Origin: CALCNS01 sp964425745
GTDB taxonomy: Bacteria > Bacillota > JAAYKD01
Reading direction: 5' to 3'
NCBI GenBank assembly: GCA_964425745.1
Contig: CAYRNW010000008.1
Location: 43,659-107,658, forward strand
Length of the DNA: 64,000 bases
The notes under the pieces were generated by a model that had not been told where the DNA came from, did no database searches, and saw only the letters and a list, made by a program, of their open reading frames with translations. This document shows positions 1 through 8,490 of this stretch, one piece after another (within the stretch, counting starts at the first letter, position 1; the number at the start of each line of letters is the position of its first letter). The position numbers were made by a program, and so were the translations under genes.

Positions 1-1
1 G

Positions 2-595
2 GTAGTTGCAGGCAGTGTGACGATGACCTATTTATTACCTCGAGTTTTAGCAATGTATCGCAAGCAGTTTCCCAAAGCACAATTAACCGTCTATTCCGGA
101 AAAACAACCGAAACGGTCCGAATGGTTGAAGACGGCACTGCTCATGTAGGTTTAGTCAGCTCAGAAGTGATTCATGCCCGCCTCACGGTAGAACCTCTTT
201 TTTACGATACCATGGCAATCGTCGCTTCACCGGAGCTCCATCCACATAATCTGGCAGAGCTGGCCCAAGGACCATGGCTGATTTTTGCCAGAGGTACAGG
301 CTTTCGCACCTACATTGATCAATTCTTTGCTCAACATGGGTTTGTTCCGGAAAATGTGATGGAAATGGATAGCATAGAAGCGCTGCGGGAAATGGCGGCA
401 GCCGGCTTGGGTTACACACTATTACCGGTTAGGGCAGTCAACCAAGCCATTGAACGAGGGCGATTATGCATCATCCAACAAGAAAAATTCTTACCTCCTG
501 CCCGTTGCAATTCACTGATCTACAGGAAAGAGAATTCTTTCTACCTGAAGGAGGAATTCTTATCCTTGGCAAGGAAGATTCTTAAGAATCAGTAA
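2..595 (+). CDS. LysR-type regulator, effector-binding domain (5' partial)
   Basis: The window opens inside this gene, in frame from base 2, so the N-terminal helix-turn-helix is off the left edge. What remains, about 197 residues, is the periplasmic-binding-protein-like effector domain of a LysR regulator. Typical family features are a start like VAGSVTMTYLLPRVL, the stretch 'GTAHVGLVSSEV' and the C-terminal 'AGLGYTLLPVRAV'. Stop is TAA at 593-595. The target and effector cannot be read from this part. The methyltransferase starts 18 bases later and may be co-transcribed. Family is secure; role is unknown. Confidence 0.85.
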   Translation, partial: VVAGSVTMTYLLPRVLAMYRKQFPKAQLTVYSGKTTETVRMVEDGTAHVGLVSSEVIHARLTVEPLFYDTMAIVASPELHPHNLAELAQGPWLIFARGTGFRTYIDQFFAQHGFVPENVMEMDSIEALREMAAAGLGYTLLPVRAVNQAIERGRLCIIQQEKFLPPARCNSLIYRKENSFYLKEEFLSLARKILKNQ

Positions 596-613
596 ACCAT
601 TGGAGGGATACAG

Positions 614-1360
614 ATGTCCGATATTATGTATGGATTCATCGATTATTATGCTACTTTGGTGCAACCTTCCTTGGGAATGGTTAGTTTTCTGACAAATGAG
701 ATTGGCAATCTTTCTTCTGCTCATGTTTTAGATGCCGCATGCGGTGGGGGGGAGTTGGCACATGCCTTAGCCGTTTCGGGCTCTGTTGTGACTGCGGTGG
801 AGAGTGAGCAAGCCTTACTTAAAAATGCCAAAGCATACTCGATGAAAGATAAAGTACCCAGAGCTTTACAATTCGAGTCTGCTCCTTTGTTAGAGTTACC
901 TGGTAAACCCGGTAGTTATCATGTCATGCTTTGCTTGAACAATGCTTCCTCCGTGTTAAAAGATGAAAGTGAATATCAGTCTTTCTTCAAGCAGGCGGCA
1001 ACCCTATTGAATAAAGGTGGACGGTTGGTGATGCAACTGTTCAATTATGATATGCTGTTAGATTATAAAGTTCGCGAATTACCGGACTTGGTCAATGAAG
1101 AGACCGGAATTCGAGTGCAACGCAAACTCCGTTTACGAAACGATGGCTACCTTTGTATGCAGACTGAATTATCCTTGTTGCGTATTGATGCAAAGGAGCT
1201 AACCAAGCAAGAGATTGTGATTTATCCAATCCGTCGACTACAAATTCAAAAAATGCTTCAAGATGCCGGATTTGTTGTGGTTGATTTCTATGGAAGTGTA
1301 GAAGGGACGACGTGGCAGGAAGATTCACCCTCAACTTTGTTTTTAGCAATACGTGGATAA
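614..1360 (+). CDS. Class I SAM-dependent methyltransferase
   Basis: A 248-residue Rossmann-fold methyltransferase. The SAM-binding glycine motif I is 'VLDAACGGGELAHAL' near residues 38-52, followed by an acidic residue ending strand 2 ('VTAVESEQ') and a motif IV/post-I region 'YHVMLCLNNASSVL'. The C-terminal 'LFLAIRG' strand is typical of Methyltransf_11/25-type enzymes. Substrate is not evident. A GGAGGG Shine-Dalgarno at 602-607 supports the ATG at 614. The gene follows the LysR fragment closely and ends at a hairpin shared with the convergent hydrogenase genes. Confidence 0.82.
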   Translation: MSDIMYGFIDYYATLVQPSLGMVSFLTNEIGNLSSAHVLDAACGGGELAHALAVSGSVVTAVESEQALLKNAKAYSMKDKVPRALQFESAPLLELPGKPGSYHVMLCLNNASSVLKDESEYQSFFKQAATLLNKGGRLVMQLFNYDMLLDYKVRELPDLVNEETGIRVQRKLRLRNDGYLCMQTELSLLRIDAKELTKQEIVIYPIRRLQIQKMLQDAGFVVVDFYGSVEGTTWQEDSPSTLFLAIRG

Positions 1361-1364
1361 GCAA

Positions 1365-1401
1365 AACACCGCCGAGTGAAAACTCGACGGTGTTCGTTTT
1401 T
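1365..1401. terminator. Bidirectional rho-independent terminator
   Basis: Inverted repeat arms lie at 1365-1377 and 1382-1394 (13 bp with one C/A mismatch that becomes a G-U pair in the minus-strand RNA). A T-run follows on the plus side and AAAA precedes the hairpin, giving a U-run for the other strand. It separates the convergent methyltransferase and hydA genes. Confidence 0.8.
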
Positions 1402-3142
1402 AATGTTTATTTCTTTTCACGTAATGGGTATGCAGCAATTCGTGAGCTAAATGCCCGTTCGGTTCGCCTAGGAATTCTTCATATAGTCGTGTGATATCGG
1501 GGTTTTCATGAGAGCGACGGATGACTTTGGCTTCGTCTGCACTGTAGAGAGCAGCTGCGCGTTTGCGTAAGGTATCCATTTCACCATGATGATACGGTTG
1601 GCCACCACCACCGATGCATCCGCCCGGGCAAGCCATGACCTCTATGAAATGGTAGTCGGCAGTGCCGGCATCGATTTCTTCCATGAGCTTACGAGCGTTC
1701 CTGAGGGTATGTGCGATGGCTACTTTAACCTCTAAATCACCAATCATAACTTTACCGGTTCGGATTCCTTCAAAGCCACGCACTTCTTCAAATTCAACAC
1801 GGTCCAGCTTGTTCCCGGTGAGGGTTTCGTAAGCGGTTCGTAATGCTGCTTCCATAACTCCACCGGTTGTTCCAAAGATCACAGAGGCACCTGAGCTTTC
1901 ACCAAAGGGTCGGTCAAAATCAGTTTCCGGCAAACTTCTGAACTGTAAACCGGAATGCTTGATCATAGCTCCCAATTCGCGGGTAGAAATGACGATATCT
2001 ACATCGGGATATTTTCCATCACTTAACTCAGGACGATTGTTCTCATATTTCTTCGCCAAGCAGGGCATGACAGAGACAACGATGAGATCATCGAGTTTAA
2101 CGTTCAATTTTTCGGCATAGAAGGCTTTGATTACGGCACCCAGCATCTCATGGGGAGATTTGCACGTTGAAAGGTGTGGCAAAAGATGTGGAAATTTGTG
2201 CTCTAAGAATTTAATCCAAGCAGGACAACAGCTGGTCATCATCGGTAAAATGCCGTTGTTTTGGATGCGGTGGATCAACTCGGTGGCTTCTTCCATAATG
2301 GTCAAGTCTGCAGTAAAGTCGGTATCAACAACTTTGTCAAAGCCCAAGCGACGCAAAGCGGTGACCATTTTGCCTGTGACATTGGTCCCGACCGGATAAC
2401 CCAATTCTTCACCCAACGCAACTCGAACTGCAGGAGCAGTCTGGACTATAACCGTCTTCTTGGGATCCCGCAACGCTCTAAAGACTGCTGGAGTGTTGTC
2501 GACTTCGGTCAAAGCAGCTGTGGGGCAAATCGCCACGCACTGACCACAGAAGGTGCATGCCGTACTCATCATGGGAGTATGGAACGCGGTGTCGATGCGG
2601 GTCGTGAAACCGCGGTTTACGCCGGAGTAAATACCCATTGTCTGGACTTCGGTGCATACCGTTTCACAACGACGGCATAGAATGCATTTTGAAGTGTCTC
2701 GTACAATTGAGAAATTCGAGGTATCGAGATCGGCTTCCGGCACCGGTGCTTGAAAGGGAAGTTCATCGATTCCCATTTCCGCAGATAATGCTTTGAGTTC
2801 ACAAGATTCACGACGTTTACAGAATAAGCAATTGTGAGGATGATTTGAAAGAAGAAGTTCCAACATGGTTTTCCGGGCATCTACAGCTCGAGCGGTATCA
2901 GCTTTGACGACCATGCCTTCGACGACTGTGGTAGAGCAGGAAGGAGCCAAGTTACGACGTCCTTCGATTTCCACCAAACATACACGACAGGAAGAGCTTT
3001 TACAAACAACATCGACATCGGGTAAATGCAAATAGCATAAGGAGGGAATCTTAATACCCACTGTTTTTGCTGCATCTAATATGGTGGTGCCGGCTTCCAC
3101 AGAAACAGGCAAGCCATTGATTGTCAGATTGACCGTTGACAT
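1400..3142 (-). CDS. hydA: [FeFe] hydrogenase catalytic subunit HydA/HndD
   Basis: Catalytic subunit (580 residues) of a cytoplasmic multimeric [FeFe] hydrogenase that interconverts protons and H2. In order: an N-terminal [2Fe-2S] ferredoxin domain (Cys36, 52, 55, 69), a His-Cys3 [4Fe-4S] motif around residues 101-114, a two-cluster ferredoxin domain (Cys about 153-163 and 196-206), then the H-cluster domain. All three H-cluster signatures are intact: TSCCPAW at 303-309, MPCLAKKYE at 359-367 and the C-terminal ACPGGCIGGGG motif. The start has AGGAGG at 3152-3157, which overlaps the hydB stop codon. Together with HydB and HydC this is the trimeric NAD(P)-linked type, some members of which are electron-bifurcating. 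Bifurcation itself is inferred only from gene content. Confidence 0.95.
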   Translation of the reverse strand: MSTVNLTINGLPVSVEAGTTILDAAKTVGIKIPSLCYLHLPDVDVVCKSSSCRVCLVEIEGRRNLAPSCSTTVVEGMVVKADTARAVDARKTMLELLLSNHPHNCLFCKRRESCELKALSAEMGIDELPFQAPVPEADLDTSNFSIVRDTSKCILCRRCETVCTEVQTMGIYSGVNRGFTTRIDTAFHTPMMSTACTFCGQCVAICPTAALTEVDNTPAVFRALRDPKKTVIVQTAPAVRVALGEELGYPVGTNVTGKMVTALRRLGFDKVVDTDFTADLTIMEEATELIHRIQNNGILPMMTSCCPAWIKFLEHKFPHLLPHLSTCKSPHEMLGAVIKAFYAEKLNVKLDDLIVVSVMPCLAKKYENNRPELSDGKYPDVDIVISTRELGAMIKHSGLQFRSLPETDFDRPFGESSGASVIFGTTGGVMEAALRTAYETLTGNKLDRVEFEEVRGFEGIRTGKVMIGDLEVKVAIAHTLRNARKLMEEIDAGTADYHFIEVMACPGGCIGGGGQPYHHGEMDTLRKRAAALYSADEAKVIRRSHENPDITRLYEEFLGEPNGHLAHELLHTHYVKRNKH

Positions 3143-3155
3143 AGGGTGAAACCTC

Positions 3156-5072
3156 CTACTTTCTGATAATAGCCTTTTTGGGGCATTTGGTAAAGCAGAC
3201 GCCGCATTTGATGCAGGCCTCTTGATTGATCACATGAGGTTCGCGCAGACTACCGCTGATGCATTGCACAGGGCAGTTTTTTGCACAAATCGTACAGCCA
3301 ATACAAAGTTCTGGAACAACATGATACTGAAGTAAATCAGTACATACACCGGCAGGACACCGTTTTTCCTGAATATGTGCTACATATTCATCTCGGAAAT
3401 AACGCAATGTGCTCAAAACCGGATTCGGTGAAGATTGTCCTAAGCCGCAAAGAGAAGCCTGTTTAATGGTTTCGCCCAAATTGAAAAGGCGATCCAAATC
3501 CTCGAGTTCTCCTTTTCCACTGGTGATTTTGTTCATGATATCGAGAAGATAACGGTTACCAAAGCGGCAAGGGGTACATTTTCCACAGGATTCTTCCACA
3601 GTGAATTCCAAGTAAAACTTTGCAATATTGACCATACAAGAGGTTTCATCTAAAACAATCATACCACCGGAGCCCATCATGGTGCCTATAACCTGAAGAG
3701 ATTCGTAATCGATTGGGGTATCGAGATAGCGAGCAGGGATGCAACCACCGGAGGGACCGCCTGTTTGCACTGCCTTTAGTTGTTTGTTGTCAACGATACC
3801 CCCGCCGATCTCATATATGATTTCCCGAAGGGTTGTACCCATGGGAACCTCAATGAGCCCAACGTTGTTAACTTTTCCAGCCAAGGCAAAGACCTTGGTT
3901 CCGGGACTTCTTTCTGTGCCGATGCTACGAAACCACTCGGGTCCGTTGAGGATAATCGGGCAAATATTGGCTAATGTTTCAACATTGTTGATCACTGTGG
4001 GTTTGCCGTAAATACCTTTGGAAGCCGGATAGGGAGGTTTATTGCGGGGTTCGCCACGATTCCCTTCTACAGAAGCGATGAGTGCGGTTTCCTCACCGCA
4101 AACAAAGGCTCCGGCACCTAATCGGAGTTCGATATCGAAGGAGAAGGAACTTCCCAAGATATTAGCGCCTAATAAACCCGCTTCTTTGGCTTGCTCAATG
4201 GAGGAGAGCAATCGACGGATAGCACTGGGGTATTCTGCACGGATGTAAATGAAACCCATGTTTGCACCGATTGCATAACCAGCAATGGCCATTGCCTCAA
4301 GAACGGAATGAGGATCTCCTTCTAGAACCGAACGATCCATAAAGGCACCCGGGTCGCCCTCATCGGCATTGCAGCATACATACTTTTGTTCTTCTTTTTC
4401 AATGGCTGTGAAGCCCCATTTAAGACCGGTGGGAAAACCGGCACCCCCACGGCCGCGCAAACCGGATTGTTTTACCGTTTCAACGACTTGGTCCGGTGTC
4501 ATTTCTTGGATACATTTGCCCAAAGCTAAGTAGCCTTTTTGTGATATATATTCTTCTAGGCTGGCAGGATTAATTACACCGCAATTGCGGGTAGCGATGC
4601 GAACCTGGTTCCTGAAGAAATCGACATTATCGTATAGAGTGGTCGGAGCACCTTCGCGAGCTCCCAATAAGAGATGCTCCACATAATGACCGTCGCGTAA
4701 ATGGTCACGCACGATTTCTTCAACATGTTCGGCTTTTAGCTGGGTATACATGATTCGTTCGGGATGTACAACTGCGATCGGTCCTTGAGAACACAAACCA
4801 AAACAACCCGTCTTTACCACGATTACTTGATCTTGTAAGCCATAGCGTGCAATGGTTTCTTCAAGTTTATCAGCAATGCCAATGGAGTGAGAAGCAGCAC
4901 AGCCGGTATCTGCACAGACCATAACATGACGTTTTTGGGATTCTTTACGATACGCTTCCGGTAATTGAACAAAGTCCGGTGCTTGATTGAGAGGATGTAA
5001 GCGCATATTGGTCTGATATTTAACGGATTCATAGAATTGTTTTAAGTGTTCAAAAGATTGTATACGTTCCAT
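3156..5072 (-). CDS. hydB: NAD(P)H-binding hydrogenase subunit HydB/HndC (NuoF-like)
   Basis: Flavin-bearing diaphorase subunit (638 residues) of the hydrogenase. Residues about 45-130 form a thioredoxin-like [2Fe-2S] domain (CADTGC ... CFGLC). The Nuo51 FMN/NAD(P)H domain follows with the glycine-rich GRGGAGFPTGLKW and the NADEGDPGA motif. Next come the SLBB domain and the NADH-dehydrogenase [4Fe-4S] motif ESCGKCTPC. At the C-terminus are two [4Fe-4S] ferredoxin clusters (CIGCTICAKNC and CIKCGVCFTKC). This layout is longer than complex I NuoF and matches HydB/HndC of trimeric [FeFe] hydrogenases. AGGAGG lies just upstream of ATG 5072. Only 13 bases separate it from hydA and 11 from hydC, so the three are one operon. 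Confidence 0.94.
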   Translation of the reverse strand: MERIQSFEHLKQFYESVKYQTNMRLHPLNQAPDFVQLPEAYRKESQKRHVMVCADTGCAASHSIGIADKLEETIARYGLQDQVIVVKTGCFGLCSQGPIAVVHPERIMYTQLKAEHVEEIVRDHLRDGHYVEHLLLGAREGAPTTLYDNVDFFRNQVRIATRNCGVINPASLEEYISQKGYLALGKCIQEMTPDQVVETVKQSGLRGRGGAGFPTGLKWGFTAIEKEEQKYVCCNADEGDPGAFMDRSVLEGDPHSVLEAMAIAGYAIGANMGFIYIRAEYPSAIRRLLSSIEQAKEAGLLGANILGSSFSFDIELRLGAGAFVCGEETALIASVEGNRGEPRNKPPYPASKGIYGKPTVINNVETLANICPIILNGPEWFRSIGTERSPGTKVFALAGKVNNVGLIEVPMGTTLREIIYEIGGGIVDNKQLKAVQTGGPSGGCIPARYLDTPIDYESLQVIGTMMGSGGMIVLDETSCMVNIAKFYLEFTVEESCGKCTPCRFGNRYLLDIMNKITSGKGELEDLDRLFNLGETIKQASLCGLGQSSPNPVLSTLRYFRDEYVAHIQEKRCPAGVCTDLLQYHVVPELCIGCTICAKNCPVQCISGSLREPHVINQEACIKCGVCFTKCPKKAIIRK

Positions 5073-5083
5073 ACTACTTCCTC

Positions 5084-5566
5084 CTATTCTTCATATTCTG
5101 CGAGAATATTAGCAACTTCACTGACTTTTACCCTGGGATAAACTTTATCGTTGATCATCACAATAGGGGCTAAACTGCAAGCTCCGACGCATCGAACCGG
5201 GATGATAGAGAATTTAAAATCCGGTGTAGTTTCGCCACTTTTGATCTGAAGAACTTTTTCAAATTCCTTTAATACCGCATCGGCACCGGCAACAAAGCAA
5301 GCAGTTCCCAAGCAGACACTGATGTTGTATTTGCCTCGAGGTTCCATGGTGAAGAAGGTATAAAAACTTACCACCCCATAGACCTTGGCGGTAGAAACAT
5401 CTAAGCGATCGGCAATGTGAGCTTGAACATCTTGGGGTAGATACCCGAAAATCGTTTGTGCTTTGTGCAGAACCGGAATCAAGGCCGAGCCTTTATCGGA
5501 AATCGATAAGGTATCAATGTAATGATCCAATTCTTGAAATTTGGACTGAAGGCTAGAGCAAGCCAT
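5084..5566 (-). CDS. hydC: Hydrogenase subunit HydC/HndA (NuoE-like)
   Basis: Thioredoxin-like [2Fe-2S] subunit, 160 residues from the start chosen here. The NuoE cysteine pattern is present as CLGTAC and RCVGAC, preceded by the conserved helical part 'VYGVVSFYTFF'. An upstream in-frame ATG at 5614 exists, but ATG 5566 has an AAAGGAGG Shine-Dalgarno nine bases away and gives the family-typical N-terminus. This is the first gene of hydCBA. The promoter at 5628-5655 would give a leader of about 55 bases. Its likely role is electron transfer between the HydB flavin and the HydA clusters. Confidence 0.93.
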   Translation of the reverse strand: MACSSLQSKFQELDHYIDTLSISDKGSALIPVLHKAQTIFGYLPQDVQAHIADRLDVSTAKVYGVVSFYTFFTMEPRGKYNISVCLGTACFVAGADAVLKEFEKVLQIKSGETTPDFKFSIIPVRCVGACSLAPIVMINDKVYPRVKVSEVANILAEYEE

Positions 5567-5627
5567 GTATAATATCCTCCTTTTGCGAATCATAATTGTG
5601 CATTTTTTCACCAATCATTCATACGGA

Positions 5628-5655
5628 AGTATAACACATAGGTTTAATTTGTCAA
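5628..5655 (-). promoter_or_regulatory. Sigma-A-type promoter of hydCBA
   Basis: On the minus strand a perfect -35 TTGACA (5650-5655) is followed by a 16-base spacer and -10 TATACT (5628-5633). It is placed 60 bases upstream of the hydC start. It is a sequence match only. Confidence 0.75.
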
Positions 5656-5889
5656 ACAAGGGCTTCAAATCAGTATTATTTTACTGGTAATTTTGGAATT
5701 TCATTAAGTAGGTAATATAATTAACCCGATGGTGAAATATATCACAGGATTTTCTGAAATCGTGCAATGTTTCACAAGCGATAGTCCAATTCTCGAGTTT
5801 TGCTCGATGCTTGTATCCGACATAAGTCCAATTGTTGTAATGACCAAATTGGAATAAAGACGAAAAGTCACAAAATGTTTCAAAGTAAC
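5656..5889. promoter_or_regulatory. Upstream region of hydCBA with two Rex-like operators
   Basis: No gene is seen in this AT-rich gap. Two imperfect palindromes lie at 5731-5747 (GTGA-N6-TCAC core) and 5760-5777, whose right half TTCACAA is a perfect Rex half-site and whose left half differs at two positions. Both have the arm spacing of Rex boxes (TTGTGAA-N4-TTCACAA). They also fit the CRP/FNR layout TGTGA-N6-TCACA. They lie roughly 75-120 bases upstream of the hyd -35. NADH-responsive control by Rex is known for clostridial hydrogenases; here it is an inference. Confidence 0.4.
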
Positions 5890-5932
5890 AAAAAAACCAC
5901 TACGGAATTCGATACTTTCCGTTAGTGGTTTG
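5890..5932 (-). terminator. Rho-independent terminator of the SanA/YdcF-like gene
   Basis: Minus-strand stem of about 14 bp with one bulged A (AACCACT...AGTGGTT arms), followed by a run of seven U. The stop codon of the gene is within the stem. Confidence 0.82.
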
Positions 5933-6596
5933 GAAGTTTGTCATTGGTGATATCACCATTTCCCATTAGGGAGATTTTTTCACCCAAGAAGGTAGGTTTG
6001 GGAAAAATTAAGGTATAAGCAAAGTCTTTGATTCGTGCTACCAATTCTCTGGCATCATAATACGATTGCCCGGCGTATTCTTGAAGGTCGGCCGACACAC
6101 CATACGCTTTTAATCCAAAGCGTTTGGCTACGTAGAGGGCGCGATACAGATGATACTCCTGTGTGACCAAAATCACTTGTTTGGCCTGAAAAATATCGCG
6201 GATGCGGTAAATACTTTCATACGTGGAGAATCCGGCATGATCCATGAAAACATCTTCAGAAGGAACGCCATTTAGGATGCAAAAATTTTTCATGATGTTG
6301 ACTTCATCATAGGAGTCTTCACCATGATCACCGCTGACAACAATTTTTGGGGCTAACCCGGCCTGGTAGCAGGCGATTCCGGTCAGCAGACGATCTCGTA
6401 ACATAGGAGAAGGGGTACCATTGGAAAGCACACCGGCGCCGAATATCAAAATACAGTCTGATTGAGTCCCGAGGAGTTCTTCTTGCGATACAAGGGCATT
6501 CTTTCCGGTCGTGGTTACGAGAAGATTGATTGAAAAGATTAGAGCAGCAGCCAAAAGCGGTGTTGCCAAAAGGACTCGCAGAATTTTTGATTTCAT
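5922..6596 (-). CDS. SanA/YdcF family membrane-anchored protein (DUF218)
   Basis: A 224-residue protein with an N-terminal hydrophobic segment (about residues 7-28), probably a signal anchor. The DUF218 domain follows with 'CILIFGAGV', 'MLRDRLLTGIACYQ', 'KIVVSGDHGED' and 'VILVTQEYHLYRALYVAKRFG'. The family (SanA, ElyC, YdcF) is linked to cell-envelope and antibiotic-barrier functions, but its reaction is not established. A GGGGG-type Shine-Dalgarno precedes ATG 6596. It has its own promoter at 6629-6657 and its own terminator, so it is monocistronic. Confidence 0.85.
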   Translation of the reverse strand: MKSKILRVLLATPLLAAALIFSINLLVTTTGKNALVSQEELLGTQSDCILIFGAGVLSNGTPSPMLRDRLLTGIACYQAGLAPKIVVSGDHGEDSYDEVNIMKNFCILNGVPSEDVFMDHAGFSTYESIYRIRDIFQAKQVILVTQEYHLYRALYVAKRFGLKAYGVSADLQEYAGQSYYDARELVARIKDFAYTLIFPKPTFLGEKISLMGNGDITNDKLPNH

Positions 6597-6628
6597 GCAA
6601 TTCCCCCTTCTATATAAGTAGCTTTTTC

Positions 6629-6657
6629 AGTATAACGGGAATGACCAGAAAAGGCAA
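6629..6657 (-). promoter_or_regulatory. Promoter of the SanA/YdcF-like gene
   Basis: Minus-strand -35 TTGCCT (6652-6657), 17-base spacer, -10 TATACT (6629-6634), about 33 bases before the start codon. Confidence 0.6.
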
Positions 6658-6659
6658 GT

Positions 6660-6690
6660 AAAAAGCCACCCATTGAAGACAATGAGTGGC
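6660..6690 (-). terminator. Rho-independent terminator of rubrerythrin
   Basis: Minus-strand 11-bp stem (arms 6680-6690 and 6665-6675, one G-U pair) with a four-base loop and a U-run. Confidence 0.85.
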
Positions 6691-6707
6691 GATATGGCTA
6701 AAGGAGT

Positions 6708-7247
6708 TTAGTAATTGGCAGAGTGGACTTTAAAGAAGGCTTGAGGATGATCGCAAACGGGGCAAAGTGCCGGTGCATTGACTGCATTGACAATGTGGCC
6801 ACAGTTGATGCAATGCCAAGCTACGACTTCATTCTTTTTGAAGACACTGGCATCTTCAATATTCTTTGCTAGTTTCAAATAGCGTTCTTCATGATGCTTT
6901 TCGATGTTGGCTACACCTTCAAATAAGTAGGCAATTTTAGCAAAGCCTTCTTCTTTGGCAGTCTTAGCAAAACCGGCATACATATCGGTCCATTCATAGT
7001 TTTCGCCGGCGGCAGCATCTTTTAAATTGGTAAGAGTATCGGGAACGCCACCATTATGCAGTAATTTGAACCACAGTTTTGCATGTTCACGCTCGTTACC
7101 GGATGTTTCGGCAAAGATTTCGGAAATTTGGACGAAACCATCTTTTTTTGCTTGAGATGCATAGTACGAATACTTATTGGTTGCCATGGATTCGCCTGCA
7201 AACGCAGTTTGTAAATTTTGTTCAGTCTTTGAACCTTTCAATTCCAT
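6708..7247 (-). CDS. rbr: Rubrerythrin
   Basis: Non-haem di-iron peroxidase, 179 residues, that reduces hydrogen peroxide in the cytoplasm of anaerobes. The ferritin-like diiron domain carries '[12 protein letters not shown]', '[14 protein letters not shown]', '[14 protein letters not shown]' with the iron-ligand Glu/His residues. The C-terminal rubredoxin-like [Fe(SCys)4] domain has CINCG and CPVCDHP. Length and domain order are standard. AGGAGG precedes ATG 7247. It is monocistronic, with a strong promoter upstream that has a partial PerR-like box over the -10. Confidence 0.96.
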   Translation of the reverse strand: MELKGSKTEQNLQTAFAGESMATNKYSYYASQAKKDGFVQISEIFAETSGNEREHAKLWFKLLHNGGVPDTLTNLKDAAAGENYEWTDMYAGFAKTAKEEGFAKIAYLFEGVANIEKHHEERYLKLAKNIEDASVFKKNEVVAWHCINCGHIVNAVNAPALCPVCDHPQAFFKVHSANY

Positions 7248-7287
7248 TGTCGTTCCTCCTTGTTTTTAAGAATAGTTATCACTAATT

Positions 7288-7316
7288 ATTGTAAGGGAAG
7301 AGTCATATTTTGTCAA
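7288..7316 (-). promoter_or_regulatory. Promoter of rubrerythrin, possible PerR-like box
   Basis: Minus-strand TTGACA (7311-7316), 17-base spacer, TACAAT (7288-7293), a near-consensus sigma-A promoter. From the base before the -10 the strand reads TTACAATAATTA, 11 of the first 12 positions of the PerR palindrome TTATAATNATTATAA; the last three positions do not match. Confidence 0.7.
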
Positions 7317-7360
7317 GCAAGAATCCGGAATTCTCTTTGGTTTCTACCCAAAATTCATGC

Positions 7361-7389
7361 TTGACAAGGACAAATTAGTACTTTATACT
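7361..7389 (+). promoter_or_regulatory. Promoter of the pyrimidine operon
   Basis: Perfect -35 TTGACA (7361-7366), 17-base spacer, -10 TATACT (7384-7389). Transcription would begin near 7396 and run through the PyrR leader. Confidence 0.82.
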
Positions 7390-7410
7390 ACAAGGAGTAT
7401 CCAGCTAAAT

Positions 7411-7450
7411 CCTTTAAGTTCAGTCCTGTGAGACGAGCAAGGTGAGGGGG
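7411..7450 (+). promoter_or_regulatory. PyrR-binding RNA leader (anti-antiterminator)
   Basis: The leader contains CAGTCCTGTGAGACGAGC at 7421-7438, flanked by CCTT (7411-7414) and AAGG (7439-7442). This closely resembles the conserved PyrR-binding element of Firmicute pyr leaders (CAGUCC...GAG.C...CAAGG type). PyrR bound to UMP stabilises this fold and lets the downstream terminator form. pyrR itself is not in the window. Confidence 0.82.
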
Positions 7451-7470
7451 AAACATGATGTTTATAGAAT

Positions 7471-7507
7471 ACGTCTATCCTTTTTTACCAAGGGATGGGC
7501 GTTTTTT
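7471..7507 (+). terminator. pyr operon attenuator terminator
   Basis: Stem arms at 7471-7480 and 7493-7502 (10 pairs, including G-U pairs) with a T-run from 7502 to 7507. It lies between the PyrR-binding element and pyrB, as expected for a transcription attenuator. Confidence 0.82.
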
Positions 7508-7560
7508 GTTGCACTTTTTTAAATTATTATCGGTGGTATCGCAGAAAGGAAGTTGGTACG

Positions 7561-8490
7561 ATGAGCCTACTCGGTAAAGATGTTCTGGGATTAGAGCAGA
7601 TGAGTCGCGAACAAATCTCTCTAATCATAGAGGAAGCAAAGAAAATGAAGTTGATTATTAAACAACCGGTCAAAAAGACCAATCAACTTCGTGGGAAAGT
7701 GGTCGTCAATCTCTTTTATGAACCCTCCACTCGTACTCGTAGCTCCTTTGAATTGGCAGGGAAATATTTAGGTGCCGATGTCATTAATATTACCACAAGT
7801 ACCTCCAGTGTGGTGAAAGGGGAAACCTTACGTGACACCGCACGCACAGTTCAGCAACTCGGTACCGATATTTTGGTAATGCGCCACGGCGCTTCAGGCG
7901 CACCTTATTTTCTGGCTCAGCATCTAACTTGCAGTGTCATCAACGCCGGCGACGGCATGCACGAGCATCCTACTCAAGGCTTGTTGGATCTTTATACCAT
8001 GCTCGATAAATTAGGCACTCTAGAAGGAAAAAAGTGTGTGATTTTAGGGGATATTGCTCACAGTAGAGTCGCTCGGTCTAACATTTATGCCATGAAGAAA
8101 TTCGGCGCAGAGGTCACCTTGTGCGGTCCCAAAACCCTAATGCCCATTGAAGCAAAAGCGTGGGGTGTGAAGGTAACGCATGACACCGATGCTGCTTTGG
8201 AAAATGCCGATGTCATCAATGTCTTACGCTTGCAATTAGAACGGCAAAAGGTTGGGCTGTTTCCCAGTGTGCGCGAGTATCACAGCTTCTGGGGGTTGGA
8301 TTCGCGACGCTTGCTATTGGCTAAACCCAATGCTTTGGTGATGCATCCAGGACCCATGAATCGAGGGGTTGAAATCTCCACATCCGTTGCAGATTCAACA
8401 CAATCAACCATTGAAGAACAAGTTACAAACGGTGTCGCTGTTCGAATGGCACTCTTATTTCTTTTGGCCGGAGGTGAAAACCATGAATAA
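7561..8490 (+). CDS. pyrB: Aspartate carbamoyltransferase catalytic subunit
   Basis: Condenses carbamoyl phosphate and aspartate to carbamoyl aspartate, the committed step of UMP synthesis. The protein has 309 residues, with the carbamoyl-phosphate loop STRTRSSFE, the '[10 protein letters not shown]' motif and 'HPGPMNRG'. The start at 7561 is chosen because an AAAGGAAG Shine-Dalgarno precedes it; the in-frame ATG at 7495 lies inside the attenuator. No regulatory pyrI subunit is present, as in Bacillus. The end overlaps pyrC by 8 bases. Confidence 0.96.
   Translation: MSLLGKDVLGLEQMSREQISLIIEEAKKMKLIIKQPVKKTNQLRGKVVVNLFYEPSTRTRSSFELAGKYLGADVINITTSTSSVVKGETLRDTARTVQQLGTDILVMRHGASGAPYFLAQHLTCSVINAGDGMHEHPTQGLLDLYTMLDKLGTLEGKKCVILGDIAHSRVARSNIYAMKKFGAEVTLCGPKTLMPIEAKAWGVKVTHDTDAALENADVINVLRLQLERQKVGLFPSVREYHSFWGLDSRRLLLAKPNALVMHPGPMNRGVEISTSVADSTQSTIEEQVTNGVAVRMALLFLLAGGENHE

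Noticed and set aside
2127..2680. Overlapping plus-strand frames within hydA
   Set aside because: They are shadows of a gene with full family motifs; no ribosome sites or family features.
5656..5885. Small genes in the hydCBA upstream gap
   Set aside because: No frame with a start, ribosome-binding site and reasonable length was found; regulatory use is more likely.
7495..7560. N-terminal extension of pyrB from ATG 7495
   Set aside because: It lies inside the attenuator terminator; ATG 7561 has a good ribosome-binding site and matches family length.
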